Of a stretch of 64,000 nt of DNA, positions 35,017-42,481 are shown in pieces (within the stretch, counting starts at the first letter, position 1; every line of letters starts with the position of its first letter). Below the pieces are notes generated by a model that had not been told where the DNA came from, did no database searches, and worked only from the letters and a program-made list of their open reading frames with translations. The position numbers and the translations under genes were made by a program. The stretch is from Mycobacterium malmoense (GTDB lineage: Bacteria; Actinomycetota; Actinomycetes; Mycobacteriales; Mycobacteriaceae), in NCBI RefSeq assembly GCF_019645855.1, contig NZ_CP080999.1, positions 434,001-498,000 of the forward strand, given 5' to 3'.

Positions 35017-36030
35017 ATGCCATTGCGCCGACCCGACATCAAGCCCATCGCGCTGATCGCCGCGTTAGCAACCGTCGCGCTACTGGCCGGGTGCTCCGGC
35101 GCCACGCCGACCTCCTCGGCGTTGCCGCTGCGCCTCGGCTACCTGACCCGCATCACGCACGCCTCGGCGCTGGTGGGTATCACCGAGGGCTTTTTCACCA
35201 AGCAACTGGGTCCCCGCGTGAACTTCACCGCACAACCATTCAATCAGGGCACCGCGGAAGCGACCGCACTGCTGTCGGGCCAACTCGACGCCGCCTACGT
35301 CGGTCCCAACCCCGCCTTCAACGCCTGGCAGAAATCGGGCGGGAAAGCGATCAAGATCATTTCCGGTGCGGCCAGCGGAGGTACGTCGATGGTCGTCAAA
35401 CCCGGCATCACCAGTGCTGCAGACCTCAAAGGCAAGACCGTGGCCGACCACGCGCTCGGCGGAACCCAAGACGTCAGCCTCCGTGACTGGCTTGCCCGCA
35501 ACGGTTTGAGAACGAATACCCAAGGCGGGGGTGATGTTTCGGTCAAGCCGACCAGCCCGGACTCGGCCATGGTGCAACAGTTCCTCACCAACCAGATCGC
35601 CGGCGCCCTGGCGTCGGCGCCCTTTGACGTGCAGATGATCAAGGCCGGCGGGGTGCGCCTGTGGTCGGACCCCAACACCATCACCGTGCTGGTTGTCCGC
35701 CAAGACTTCCTCGCGGCCCATCCCGACGCGGTGGCCGGACTGCTGCGCGCCCAGGTCGAGGCCACCGACCGTATCGCCAGCGACCCCACCGCCGCCGCGC
35801 GATCGGCCAACGCGGCGCTGGCGAAAACCCTCGGCAAGGGCCTCGAGCCCGACGTGCTCGCGGCCTCATTTCAGGAGACCACCTTCACCAACGATCCCGG
35901 AATGGCCTCGCTGCGCGACCAGGTCGACAAGGCCGTGGCCATAGGGCTGTTGCAACCGCTCGACATTGGTGGCCTGTACGACCCGGGACCGCTCGACAAA
36001 GTGCTCGCCGAGCCCGCAAGCCGAAAGTGA
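35017..36030 (+). CDS. ABC transporter substrate-binding lipoprotein (SsuA/TauA/NrtA type)
   Basis: 337 residues from ATG 35017, with GAGGA shortly upstream; the frame is open from GTG 34987. The signal peptide ends in a lipobox VALLAGC (Cys about residue 25), so the protein is a lipoprotein on the outer face of the plasma membrane. The mature part has the NMT1/sulfonate-binding pattern: LRLGYLTRITHASALVGITEGFF, GQLDAAYVGPNPAFNAW, GGTSMVVKPGITSAADLKGKTVA. Family ligands are sulfonates, taurine, nitrate, bicarbonate or pyrimidines. It starts the transporter part of the cluster, 211 bp after the PHP hydrolase gene. Confidence 0.88.
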   Translation: MPLRRPDIKPIALIAALATVALLAGCSGATPTSSALPLRLGYLTRITHASALVGITEGFFTKQLGPRVNFTAQPFNQGTAEATALLSGQLDAAYVGPNPAFNAWQKSGGKAIKIISGAASGGTSMVVKPGITSAADLKGKTVADHALGGTQDVSLRDWLARNGLRTNTQGGGDVSVKPTSPDSAMVQQFLTNQIAGALASAPFDVQMIKAGGVRLWSDPNTITVLVVRQDFLAAHPDAVAGLLRAQVEATDRIASDPTAAARSANAALAKTLGKGLEPDVLAASFQETTFTNDPGMASLRDQVDKAVAIGLLQPLDIGGLYDPGPLDKVLAEPASRK

Positions 36031-36033
36031 CCC

Positions 36034-36840
36034 ATGATCCACTACGCCCACGCTGATCACCGCACCGGGAAGGGGCCCGAGGTCAGTTCACCAAAGCCAC
36101 CGGCCCTGCGGCTCACGGATGTGACCAAGCGGTACGGAAGGGGGCGGTCGGCAGTCTCAGCGCTCGATCGAATCACTTTGACCGTCGGTGCCGGTGAATT
36201 CGTGTGCGTCGTAGGGACATCCGGTTGCGGCAAGAGTTCACTGCTATCCCTGATCGCAGGATTGGACCAACCGTCCGCCGGCGAGGTCAACATCTTTGAG
36301 CGACGGGTGGCTTTGATGTTCCAGCAACCAGCGCTGTTCCCGTGGCTGACGTCGGCCGCCAATGTTGAACTGGCGTTGCGGGCATGCGCGATACCACGCC
36401 CGGAACGCCACGAACGCGCGACTCGCTTGTTGCACACGGTCGGCCTGGCGGACTTCGCCGATAAGCGCCCGCATCAGCTATCCGGCGGCATGCAGCAGCG
36501 CGTGGCGCTGGCGCGTGCGCTCGCCCAAGACGCCGACGTCTTGCTGATGGACGAGCCGTTCGGTGCGCTGGATGCCCTGACCCGTAGCCGTCTGCACGAA
36601 GAGCTTGAGCGCATCGTTGCCGAAAGCGGCCTCACCGTCGTGTTTGTCACGCACAACGTCCGCGAAGCAGTGCGACTCGCCGACCGCGTCGTTTTGCTCA
36701 GCCCGCGACCGGGTCGCATCGTCGAAGAGTTCGCCGTCGCGGTGCCGCGGCACCACAGGGTCAACACCCTGGCCGTTGCCGAACTGGCCGACCACATCTC
36801 CGCTCGGCTACGGAACGAAGGGAACCGTAGTGGTGGTTGA
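36034..36840 (+). CDS. ABC transporter ATP-binding protein (SsuB/TauB type)
   Basis: 268 residues, starting 4 bp after the binding-protein stop. Walker A is GTSGCGKSS (about 69-77), the Q-loop is MFQQPALFPWL, the signature is LSGGMQQR, Walker B is VLLMDEPFGALD, and the switch His is in FVTHNVREA. It energises import of the ligand bound by the upstream lipoprotein. The next gene, the permease, overlaps its 3' end by about 11 bp. Confidence 0.95.
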   Translation: MIHYAHADHRTGKGPEVSSPKPPALRLTDVTKRYGRGRSAVSALDRITLTVGAGEFVCVVGTSGCGKSSLLSLIAGLDQPSAGEVNIFERRVALMFQQPALFPWLTSAANVELALRACAIPRPERHERATRLLHTVGLADFADKRPHQLSGGMQQRVALARALAQDADVLLMDEPFGALDALTRSRLHEELERIVAESGLTVVFVTHNVREAVRLADRVVLLSPRPGRIVEEFAVAVPRHHRVNTLAVAELADHISARLRNEGNRSGG

Positions 36841-37696
36841 TAGCCATACGTCCTCGCGGAGTCACCAACTTACCCCGCTGCGTCAGGCGCCGAGCCGGAG
36901 CCGATCGCGGATCAGGTCGGCACTGGTATCGGTGCGAACGAAAGCCATTGCGGTTGCGTTGGTTCTGTTGCTCTGGGAGCTGGTGTACCTCACCGGCTGG
37001 AAACCGTCATTCGTGCTGCCCGGCCCGGGAACCGTTGCAGTCAACCTCTGGCAGCGACTGCATGAGGCATTGCTCTGGGAAGCGATCGCGACCACGATGT
37101 GGCGGGCGCTGGCCGGTTTCGCGCTGGCATTGCTCATCGGGTTGGTCGCCGGTGCGGTGATCGCGCAAAACACGCTGCTGCGCACGGCTTTCGGACCGGT
37201 GATCACCGGTCTGCAAACCATGCCGGCCATCGCCTGGTTTCCCTTCGCCATCATCTTCTTCGGGCTTCACACGTCCGCGATCCTTTTCGTCGTCGTCATC
37301 GGCGCCGCGCCGTCGGTGGCCACCGGCGTTATCGCCGGAGTCGGCCAAATCCCGCCGATTCTGTTGCGGGCGGCAAAAACCTTGGGATTACACGGATTCA
37401 AGCTATACCGGCATGTAATCCTGCCCGCGTCGCTACCGATGTTCGTCGGCGGGCTGCGCCAGGGATGGGCGTTCTGCTGGCGCAGCTTGATGGCCGGCGA
37501 GTTGGTGGTGCTAGTCAGCGACACCGCGTCGATCGGGGTGCTGCTGGAAAACGCCCAGAACCTCAGCGATATGCCCTCGGCGATCGCCATCATGATCGTG
37601 ATCCTTCTGATCGGCATCGCGATCGACGCTGTTTTCAATGCTGCGGATCAGCGCGTCCGCCGGTACTGGGGACTGATCGAAACCGACTCGGAATGA
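36830..37696 (+). CDS. ABC transporter permease (SsuC/TauC type)
   Basis: About 288 residues from GTG 36830 (GTG 36833 is an equal candidate; GAAGGGAA lies just before). A polar leader is followed by about six membrane segments, beginning AIAVALVLLLWELVYL. The BPD_transp_1 signature is seen in IPPILLRAAKTLGLHGFKLYRHVILPASLP, the EAA loop that contacts the ATPase. The frame stays open upstream to 36605 but that part is inside the ATPase gene. With the preceding two genes it makes a complete importer. Confidence 0.92.
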   Translation: MVVDSHTSSRSHQLTPLRQAPSRSRSRIRSALVSVRTKAIAVALVLLLWELVYLTGWKPSFVLPGPGTVAVNLWQRLHEALLWEAIATTMWRALAGFALALLIGLVAGAVIAQNTLLRTAFGPVITGLQTMPAIAWFPFAIIFFGLHTSAILFVVVIGAAPSVATGVIAGVGQIPPILLRAAKTLGLHGFKLYRHVILPASLPMFVGGLRQGWAFCWRSLMAGELVVLVSDTASIGVLLENAQNLSDMPSAIAIMIVILLIGIAIDAVFNAADQRVRRYWGLIETDSE

Positions 37697-37726
37697 ACTC
37701 GACCACCCGTTCAGACGAGGAATGCC

Positions 37727-38887
37727 ATGCCTGACGGCCACCAAGCTCATCACTCGCCAGGACGCCCATTTCGGCTTTGGGCATTCGGTGACGCGCACGT
37801 CGGGACGGACAAGAGCCATGGCAGGCAGAGCCTGGCTGAGGCGATTACGCAATCGGAGTCCGGCGGATCTGAAGGCGGGCCTCCCTTCGAGTGGGACATC
37901 GCCATCGACGTCGGCGACATGTCCGGGGCGCACCACCACCTTCCCGACGACGCCGAGGGATCCGAACTTCGCCGCCAGTTCGCCAGCCTGCGCCGCCACC
38001 GGCGCGAAGACATCTACAGTGTCTGCGGCAACCACGACCGCAGCGGCCTGCACGAACCCGAGGCATGGTGGTGGCAGAAGTGGGTGGATCCACTGGGGCA
38101 TCACACCGAGTTCTCCGGAGTCGACCCCAACGCGCGACCCTACCCAGTCCAGGGTGTGTGGGATCATTATTCGTTCCGGGTGGGCAACCTCTTGTTCCTC
38201 ATGCTCAGCGACCGCAACGAACCCACCCAGACCGTGGGGCGCGGGACGCTCGGTGGCAACCCGGGCGGCGTCGTCACCGGGGAAGCCTTCCGCTGGTGGA
38301 AACACATGGTGCTGACCAACCCCGACTCGATCATCATCGTCGTCCACCACTACGTCCTCAAAGACACCACCGTGGCCTCCGGCGAATGGGAAGGCGTTCG
38401 CAGGGCGCCGGACGGCCAGTTGATAGAGCACTACCACCGCCCGTTCGAACTAGGCACCCCACAAGGTGCGTCGTACCTGTATTGGGTTGATAGCAAACCA
38501 GACTCCGGTGCGTTCGAGAACTTCCTCATCGAACATCCCGGCCGGGTTCACCTGTGGATCGCCGGGCACACGCACACCCACCCCGACGACGCCTACGGCG
38601 GCAAAGCGCATATTGAAAACCGCTGGGGAACATGGTTTCTCAACGTCGCATCATTGAGCCGCCACCATATGCCCATCACCACGCTACCGATAAGCAGACG
38701 GCTCACCTTCACTCCCGGCAGCGCTGAGGTGCGTGTCCAGTGCTACCTGCACACCAGCCAATATGCGCCCCAAGGCTGGTACCCCAACGCCGAGAGGACC
38801 GTCACACTGAACAAGGCCTTCACGGCTCCGCCGAATTATTCGTCTAAGCGGACAGACGATGCGTTGCCCGCACTCGAGCATCGATAA
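37727..38887 (+). CDS. Calcineurin-like metallophosphoesterase
   Basis: 386 residues, no signal peptide, start ATG 37727 with GAGGAA just upstream. All five motifs of the family are present in order: GDAHVG (D-x-H, about 21), VGDMSG (about 62), GNHDRSG (about 100), VVHHYV (about 205) and GHTHTH (about 283). The middle part with EAWWWQKWVDPLGHH is aromatic-rich and may shape the substrate pocket. It ends the LysR/PHP/ABC cluster 30 bp after the permease gene. It should hydrolyse a phosphoester; with the PHP hydrolase it could act in sequence on an imported compound. Confidence 0.85.
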   Translation: MPDGHQAHHSPGRPFRLWAFGDAHVGTDKSHGRQSLAEAITQSESGGSEGGPPFEWDIAIDVGDMSGAHHHLPDDAEGSELRRQFASLRRHRREDIYSVCGNHDRSGLHEPEAWWWQKWVDPLGHHTEFSGVDPNARPYPVQGVWDHYSFRVGNLLFLMLSDRNEPTQTVGRGTLGGNPGGVVTGEAFRWWKHMVLTNPDSIIIVVHHYVLKDTTVASGEWEGVRRAPDGQLIEHYHRPFELGTPQGASYLYWVDSKPDSGAFENFLIEHPGRVHLWIAGHTHTHPDDAYGGKAHIENRWGTWFLNVASLSRHHMPITTLPISRRLTFTPGSAEVRVQCYLHTSQYAPQGWYPNAERTVTLNKAFTAPPNYSSKRTDDALPALEHR

Positions 38888-39788
38888 GGGTGGCGAGTAC
38901 GGACGTTTGCCGATATCGCGTTGCAGGCCCAGCGGGCCTGCCGCCCCGTGCGCGACCGGCCCGCCCGGGCCGAAACCCACCTACCGCCGGCCGCCCCAGT
39001 TTCTTGCGATGACACCGCGGACGAACCTCGTTCGTGTTGTCGGCCGCACCCCCGGGTTGTACGGTTGTCACACTTTGGGTTTGTGGCGTGCCGGTGGAAC
39101 TCGACGATGGCAGCTAGCCATCGCGATGGCCGCTGCGCTCGGTGTTTTCGTCGCCCTGATTATCGGCTCGTCGCTGCGTCCTCGTTATTCCGCGGCCATG
39201 GTACCCATGCCGGCGGCATGGTCGCATACGACCTCCGGCGTACGTTTAGATGCTCCACGCGTGCACTCTCATGCCGTAGCGTGGCTTAGCCGCGATCATG
39301 ACCGTGACTCTTCGCCAGCGTCCTCATCGACGGTATACAACACGAATAAGAAGCCATTTCATAGCATGTGGTTGAAGCAAGACCGCCCATCGACCTGGGC
39401 GCGTCTATCACCACAAACTCTCTGGCTGCCGTTGCCGGCTTCATTTGCCTTCTCGCGGGCCGGCTTAGCGTCGCAGCCGATCGCTCACCAGGGCAGCGCC
39501 CTTCCGGGTGGCCGTGCCGACCACGATATTTTGACCGAGCTTTGCGTCGCTCGTCGCTGACGGGTTAGCGCGCGGCGCCACTGGAATCTCAGCGCCAGCT
39601 TCCGATTCCAGTTGCCGGCGCGCCGCGTGTGTAAAAAAGCTCACGACGATTCGAAATCACCTTTCCCTATGCAACACGTACGGCAATCAGGCATTAATCA
39701 GGCATTGCTCTGGGCTGTCGTCGGATCGCTCGACCACTACAGGGGGCCGCCAAGCGGTCTCGGCTCTGCATGCTTTGAAGGAAAGTCC
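38888..39788. other. 900-bp region without a firm gene
   Basis: Base composition falls toward the right half (39250-39790 is visibly less GC-rich than most of the window). A frame from about 39126 to 39560 encodes a hydrophobic stretch (AALGVFVALIIGSSLRP) followed by a Ser/His-rich tail and might be a small secreted protein, but there is no ribosome site or known family. The tandem repeat at 39685-39706 is listed separately. Confidence 0.4.
39685..39706 (+). promoter_or_regulatory. Perfect tandem 11-bp direct repeat (response-regulator-like box)
   Basis: AATCAGGCATT occurs twice without a gap, so TCAGGCA recurs with a 4-bp spacer. That 7-N4-7 geometry is what OmpR-type regulators such as mycobacterial PhoP recognise (TCACAGC-N4-TCACAGC), though the sequence differs. 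It lies 83 bp before the small ORF and 156 bp before the PPE gene at 39862. Confidence 0.4.
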
Positions 39789-39854
39789 ATGACTTTAGCG
39801 ATCACTCACAGTTCTGACCCGCAACTGGCACCAAGTGCCGCGGCCATGAAGTGA
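39789..39854 (+). CDS. Possible 21-residue leader ORF before the PPE gene
   Basis: A short frame beginning MTLAITHSSDPQLAPSAAAM has a good ribosome site (GAAGGAAAG, 39778-39786) and ends 7 bp before the PPE start. It is too short for a PE protein. It may be a translated leader coupling to the PPE gene, or a chance frame. Confidence 0.3.
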   Translation: MTLAITHSSDPQLAPSAAAMK

Positions 39855-39861
39855 GACAGCA

Positions 39862-40833
39862 GTGCACTTCGGAGCGCTGTCACCGGAAATCAATTCCGGC
39901 CGAATGTATTCAGGTCCCGGCCCAGCCTCGATGAGCCTGGCTGCCCAGACCTGGGATGAAATGGCCGCGCGGCTATCTGACATCGCGGAGGCTTATAGTT
40001 CGGTGACCTCGACGCTGGTCGAGGCGCGGCAGGACCCTGCGGCGATCGCTGTTGACGAGGCGGCCGCATCTCACATCGGATGGCTCGAAGCTGTTGCAGT
40101 ACAAGCCCAGCAGGCCGCGAGCCAGGCGAGAGCGGCCGTCGACGCCTTCGACTCCGCGCTGGCGGCGGTGGTGCCGCCGTCGATGATCATCGGCAACCGG
40201 GCACTGCGAATCTCATTGGCGACGACGAACTTCCTGGCCCAAAACAGCCCGGAAATCGCCGACACAGAAACCGACTATGACCGGATGTGGGCCCAGGACG
40301 CCGACGCCATGTATACCTATGCCGCAGCCGCGGAAGCCGCATCGACTATGACGCCATTCAGCTCTCCGCCCCTTGCGGCCCTGGGGCTGGAGCATCAAGG
40401 TGCCGGTGCCACGGAAGCCCCCGGCAGGTGGAGTCTGATGACGGCGCCGGAAATCGTATCGGCCGGCCGCCAGGTGATGCCTACGATCCCCGAAGCACTC
40501 AAGGCGCTTTCCCTGTCGCCAACGACGACGTTGGATGCGTGCCTTTCGGCGGTGACATCGACGCTGTCAAAACTGAGTTCACAATCTGCTCCGACGAATT
40601 TCGCGATAGGCCACCTGAATTCTCTCAACAAGGCATCGGCCTTGGACACGGCAACAGCGCGCCTGTCGCGTGGCGCTAAGCCCGCCTTGGCTGCGAGGTC
40701 AGGTCGCGCGGCTTCGATCGGGGCACTGTCGGTGCCGCCATCCTGGGAGACAGCCACGATCCCCGACCGAGTCACCCGCGAGCCATTGGGCGGGGACTAT
40801 CTCGTCATCGACCCTTCCGACCTCATATGGTGA
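39862..40833 (+). CDS. PPE family protein, SVP subgroup, short
   Basis: 323 residues from GTG 39862 (MHFGALSPEINSGRMYSGPG). The second residue of the eponymous motif is changed: LSPE rather than LPPE. The PPE helical domain runs to about 165 (TETDYDRMWAQDADAM). The W-x-G turn expected near residue 55 is replaced by EARQDPAAIAVDE, so this region is divergent. The SVP signature GALSVPPSWETA is near 290. It is shorter than its two relatives at 28-31 kb and lacks a PE partner. It stands alone between two inserted clusters. Confidence 0.88.
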   Translation: MHFGALSPEINSGRMYSGPGPASMSLAAQTWDEMAARLSDIAEAYSSVTSTLVEARQDPAAIAVDEAAASHIGWLEAVAVQAQQAASQARAAVDAFDSALAAVVPPSMIIGNRALRISLATTNFLAQNSPEIADTETDYDRMWAQDADAMYTYAAAAEAASTMTPFSSPPLAALGLEHQGAGATEAPGRWSLMTAPEIVSAGRQVMPTIPEALKALSLSPTTTLDACLSAVTSTLSKLSSQSAPTNFAIGHLNSLNKASALDTATARLSRGAKPALAARSGRAASIGALSVPPSWETATIPDRVTREPLGGDYLVIDPSDLIW

Positions 40834-40945
40834 CGCCGTCTCGTTGACGCACTCCGTGCCCTGCGCGCGATTCACTCCGCATAGAGCGCTACTCACTATC
40901 GCGGGCCGCGTGACTTCGTGACCAAGAGGCCAAATCCCTTGCGGG

Positions 40946-41947
40946 TCAGCGAGTTTCCGCGGTGTCGTTGAAGCGACGATCCACCCAGTCGCCGAAGTGC
41001 GGCGCGGACTGGATCTGGCCGGCGGCCGCCAACAGATCGGTGAGGCGCTGCTCGGCGTCCACCACGGTGTCGTCGAGCGGGATGGGCTGTCGCAAGGTGC
41101 GGCCCTGCGCGACGGCGGCGACGGCGGGGGCGATGCCGGCGGACTCGGCGTACTCAGCAGCCCACTCCTGCGGATGCTCGCGCGCCCAGACCGCGGCTCT
41201 GGCGTATCGCGTCAGCAGATTCCCCAGGGCCGTGTTGCGTTTGGCGTCGGCCAGCGTCTGATCGGAGGCGGACCCAAACGAGTACTTGTGCTTGCGTGCG
41301 ACCAGGCCCCGCACCGGGAGCTGCTGTTCGGCCTGGGCGGTGTAGGGATCCCACACCGCCCAGGCGTCGACCTGACCATTACGAAATCCCGACAGGGCAT
41401 CGGCTGGTTGCAGGAACACTAGGTGGACATCGGCTGGCTTGAGACCGGCCTTGTCCAGCTGATCAAGCACATTGGCGTGCGCTGAACTGCCCTTGGCCAG
41501 GGCGATGGTTTTGCCGCGCAGGTCGGTGACGGATTGTATTGGGGAATCGGCGTGTACCAGAATCTGGTCGCCGGGGCCGCCGCCGTCGTATGCGGACACC
41601 ACCTTGATGCGGGCGTTGGCTGCCGCGGCGAAAATCGGTGGTGTGTCACCGGTGATTGCGAAATCGATCTTGTCCGCGGTGGCAGCCTCGATCATCGGCG
41701 GTCCGGATGTGAATTTGGAGAATTCGATCCGGTAGGGAAGGTCCTGAAGCTCGCCGGCGGCACGCAGCATGGCTTCGGTGCCGACGGCCTTTTGATCGCC
41801 GACCTTGAGTGTCAGATCGGCCAGCTGTGACAGCGGAACCGGGTTCGGTACCTGGCTGGGACCGGTGGCCTGTTGGCGGGAGACGCATGCCGGCACCAGC
41901 AGAGCGACGGCAGCCAGCAGTGCCGCGGTATGGCGTCGTGTCGACAT
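40946..41947 (-). CDS. Orphan sulfonate/taurine-type ABC substrate-binding lipoprotein
   Basis: 333 residues from ATG 41947, with AAGGAG 4 bp upstream; the longer frame to 42178 runs through an ATPase relic. Signal peptide with lipobox LLVPAC (Cys about 21). The mature part shows the SsuA pattern: LTLKVGDQKAVGTEAMLRAAG, KIDFAITGDTPPIFAAAANA, DLRGKTIALAKGSSAHANV, VDAWAVWDPYTAQAE. It was evidently part of an ABC operon whose ATPase gene upstream is now decayed and whose permease is missing. It may work with another transporter, for instance the one at 35-37.7 kb, or be drifting. Confidence 0.88.
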   Translation of the reverse strand: MSTRRHTAALLAAVALLVPACVSRQQATGPSQVPNPVPLSQLADLTLKVGDQKAVGTEAMLRAAGELQDLPYRIEFSKFTSGPPMIEAATADKIDFAITGDTPPIFAAAANARIKVVSAYDGGGPGDQILVHADSPIQSVTDLRGKTIALAKGSSAHANVLDQLDKAGLKPADVHLVFLQPADALSGFRNGQVDAWAVWDPYTAQAEQQLPVRGLVARKHKYSFGSASDQTLADAKRNTALGNLLTRYARAAVWAREHPQEWAAEYAESAGIAPAVAAVAQGRTLRQPIPLDDTVVDAEQRLTDLLAAAGQIQSAPHFGDWVDRRFNDTAETR

Positions 41948-41955
41948 TGAGCTCC

Positions 41956-42160
41956 TTAGACTCGGACACCGAGCGGGTTGAGTAGGTCGGTGCGGTACGG
42001 GGGTCGGCCGGCGGATGCCGGGATCGGTGATATGGATTTGGCGCACGGTGCTCCCGTTGTCGAGAACCAGCACCCCGGTCGGCCAGCACGACCACTTCGT
42101 CGACGTCATGGGCGACCAGCAGCACACCGAAGCCGTGCATGCTGTGGAGATCGAACAGCG
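41956..42160 (-). pseudogene. Decayed 3' end of an SsuB-type ABC ATPase gene
   Basis: Three frames must be joined to read it: MHGFGVLLVAHDVDEVVVLA (from about 42140, with the switch-His region), then after an extra G near 42075 VLVLDNGSTVRQIHI and TDPGIRRP, then after further indels TDLLNPLGVRV and a stop at 41956. The Walker motifs and everything upstream are missing. It lies just before the binding-protein gene, in the order expected for an ssuB-ssuA operon. Confidence 0.8.
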
Positions 42161-42481
42161 GCGCAGACTGGGAAGCAACGTTATGGCAGACCAGTTGAGC
42201 TAACAATGGTTTGAATTGCGGTGAACGGAACCGTCCACTTCGAGCTGTTTTGCGTTACGCCCTGGCCAATATGATGTGCGACGCAGTGACTGAATGCTCG
42301 GCGCGCGGCCGAGCCCGCTCTCCCGTGGTGACGAGATTGACCTGTAGCGCAGATCGGTGTCGCGCAACGGCACAATGGCGCCGGCCGCCCTGGTTGTAGT
42401 TTGGTCTGCTGATGGACCGGAGTGGAAACACGGCGCCGCCGCGACGGACCGTCGATCGTGCTCGTGGGCCCGAAACACTGC
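42161..42481. other. 320-bp region without a recognisable gene
   Basis: It lies between the ATPase relic and the stop codon of the lipase-maturation-like gene. I looked for permease or ATPase sequence on both strands and recognised none. It probably marks the right boundary of the inserted region. Confidence 0.4.

Noticed and set aside
39126..39560. Possible small secreted protein with a hydrophobic N-terminus
   Set aside because: No ribosome site, no family, and a non-repetitive Ser/His-rich tail; kept only as a note in the gap description.
39789..39854. Degenerate PE gene upstream of the PPE gene
   Set aside because: The 21 residues show no PE helix pattern; listed only as a possible leader.
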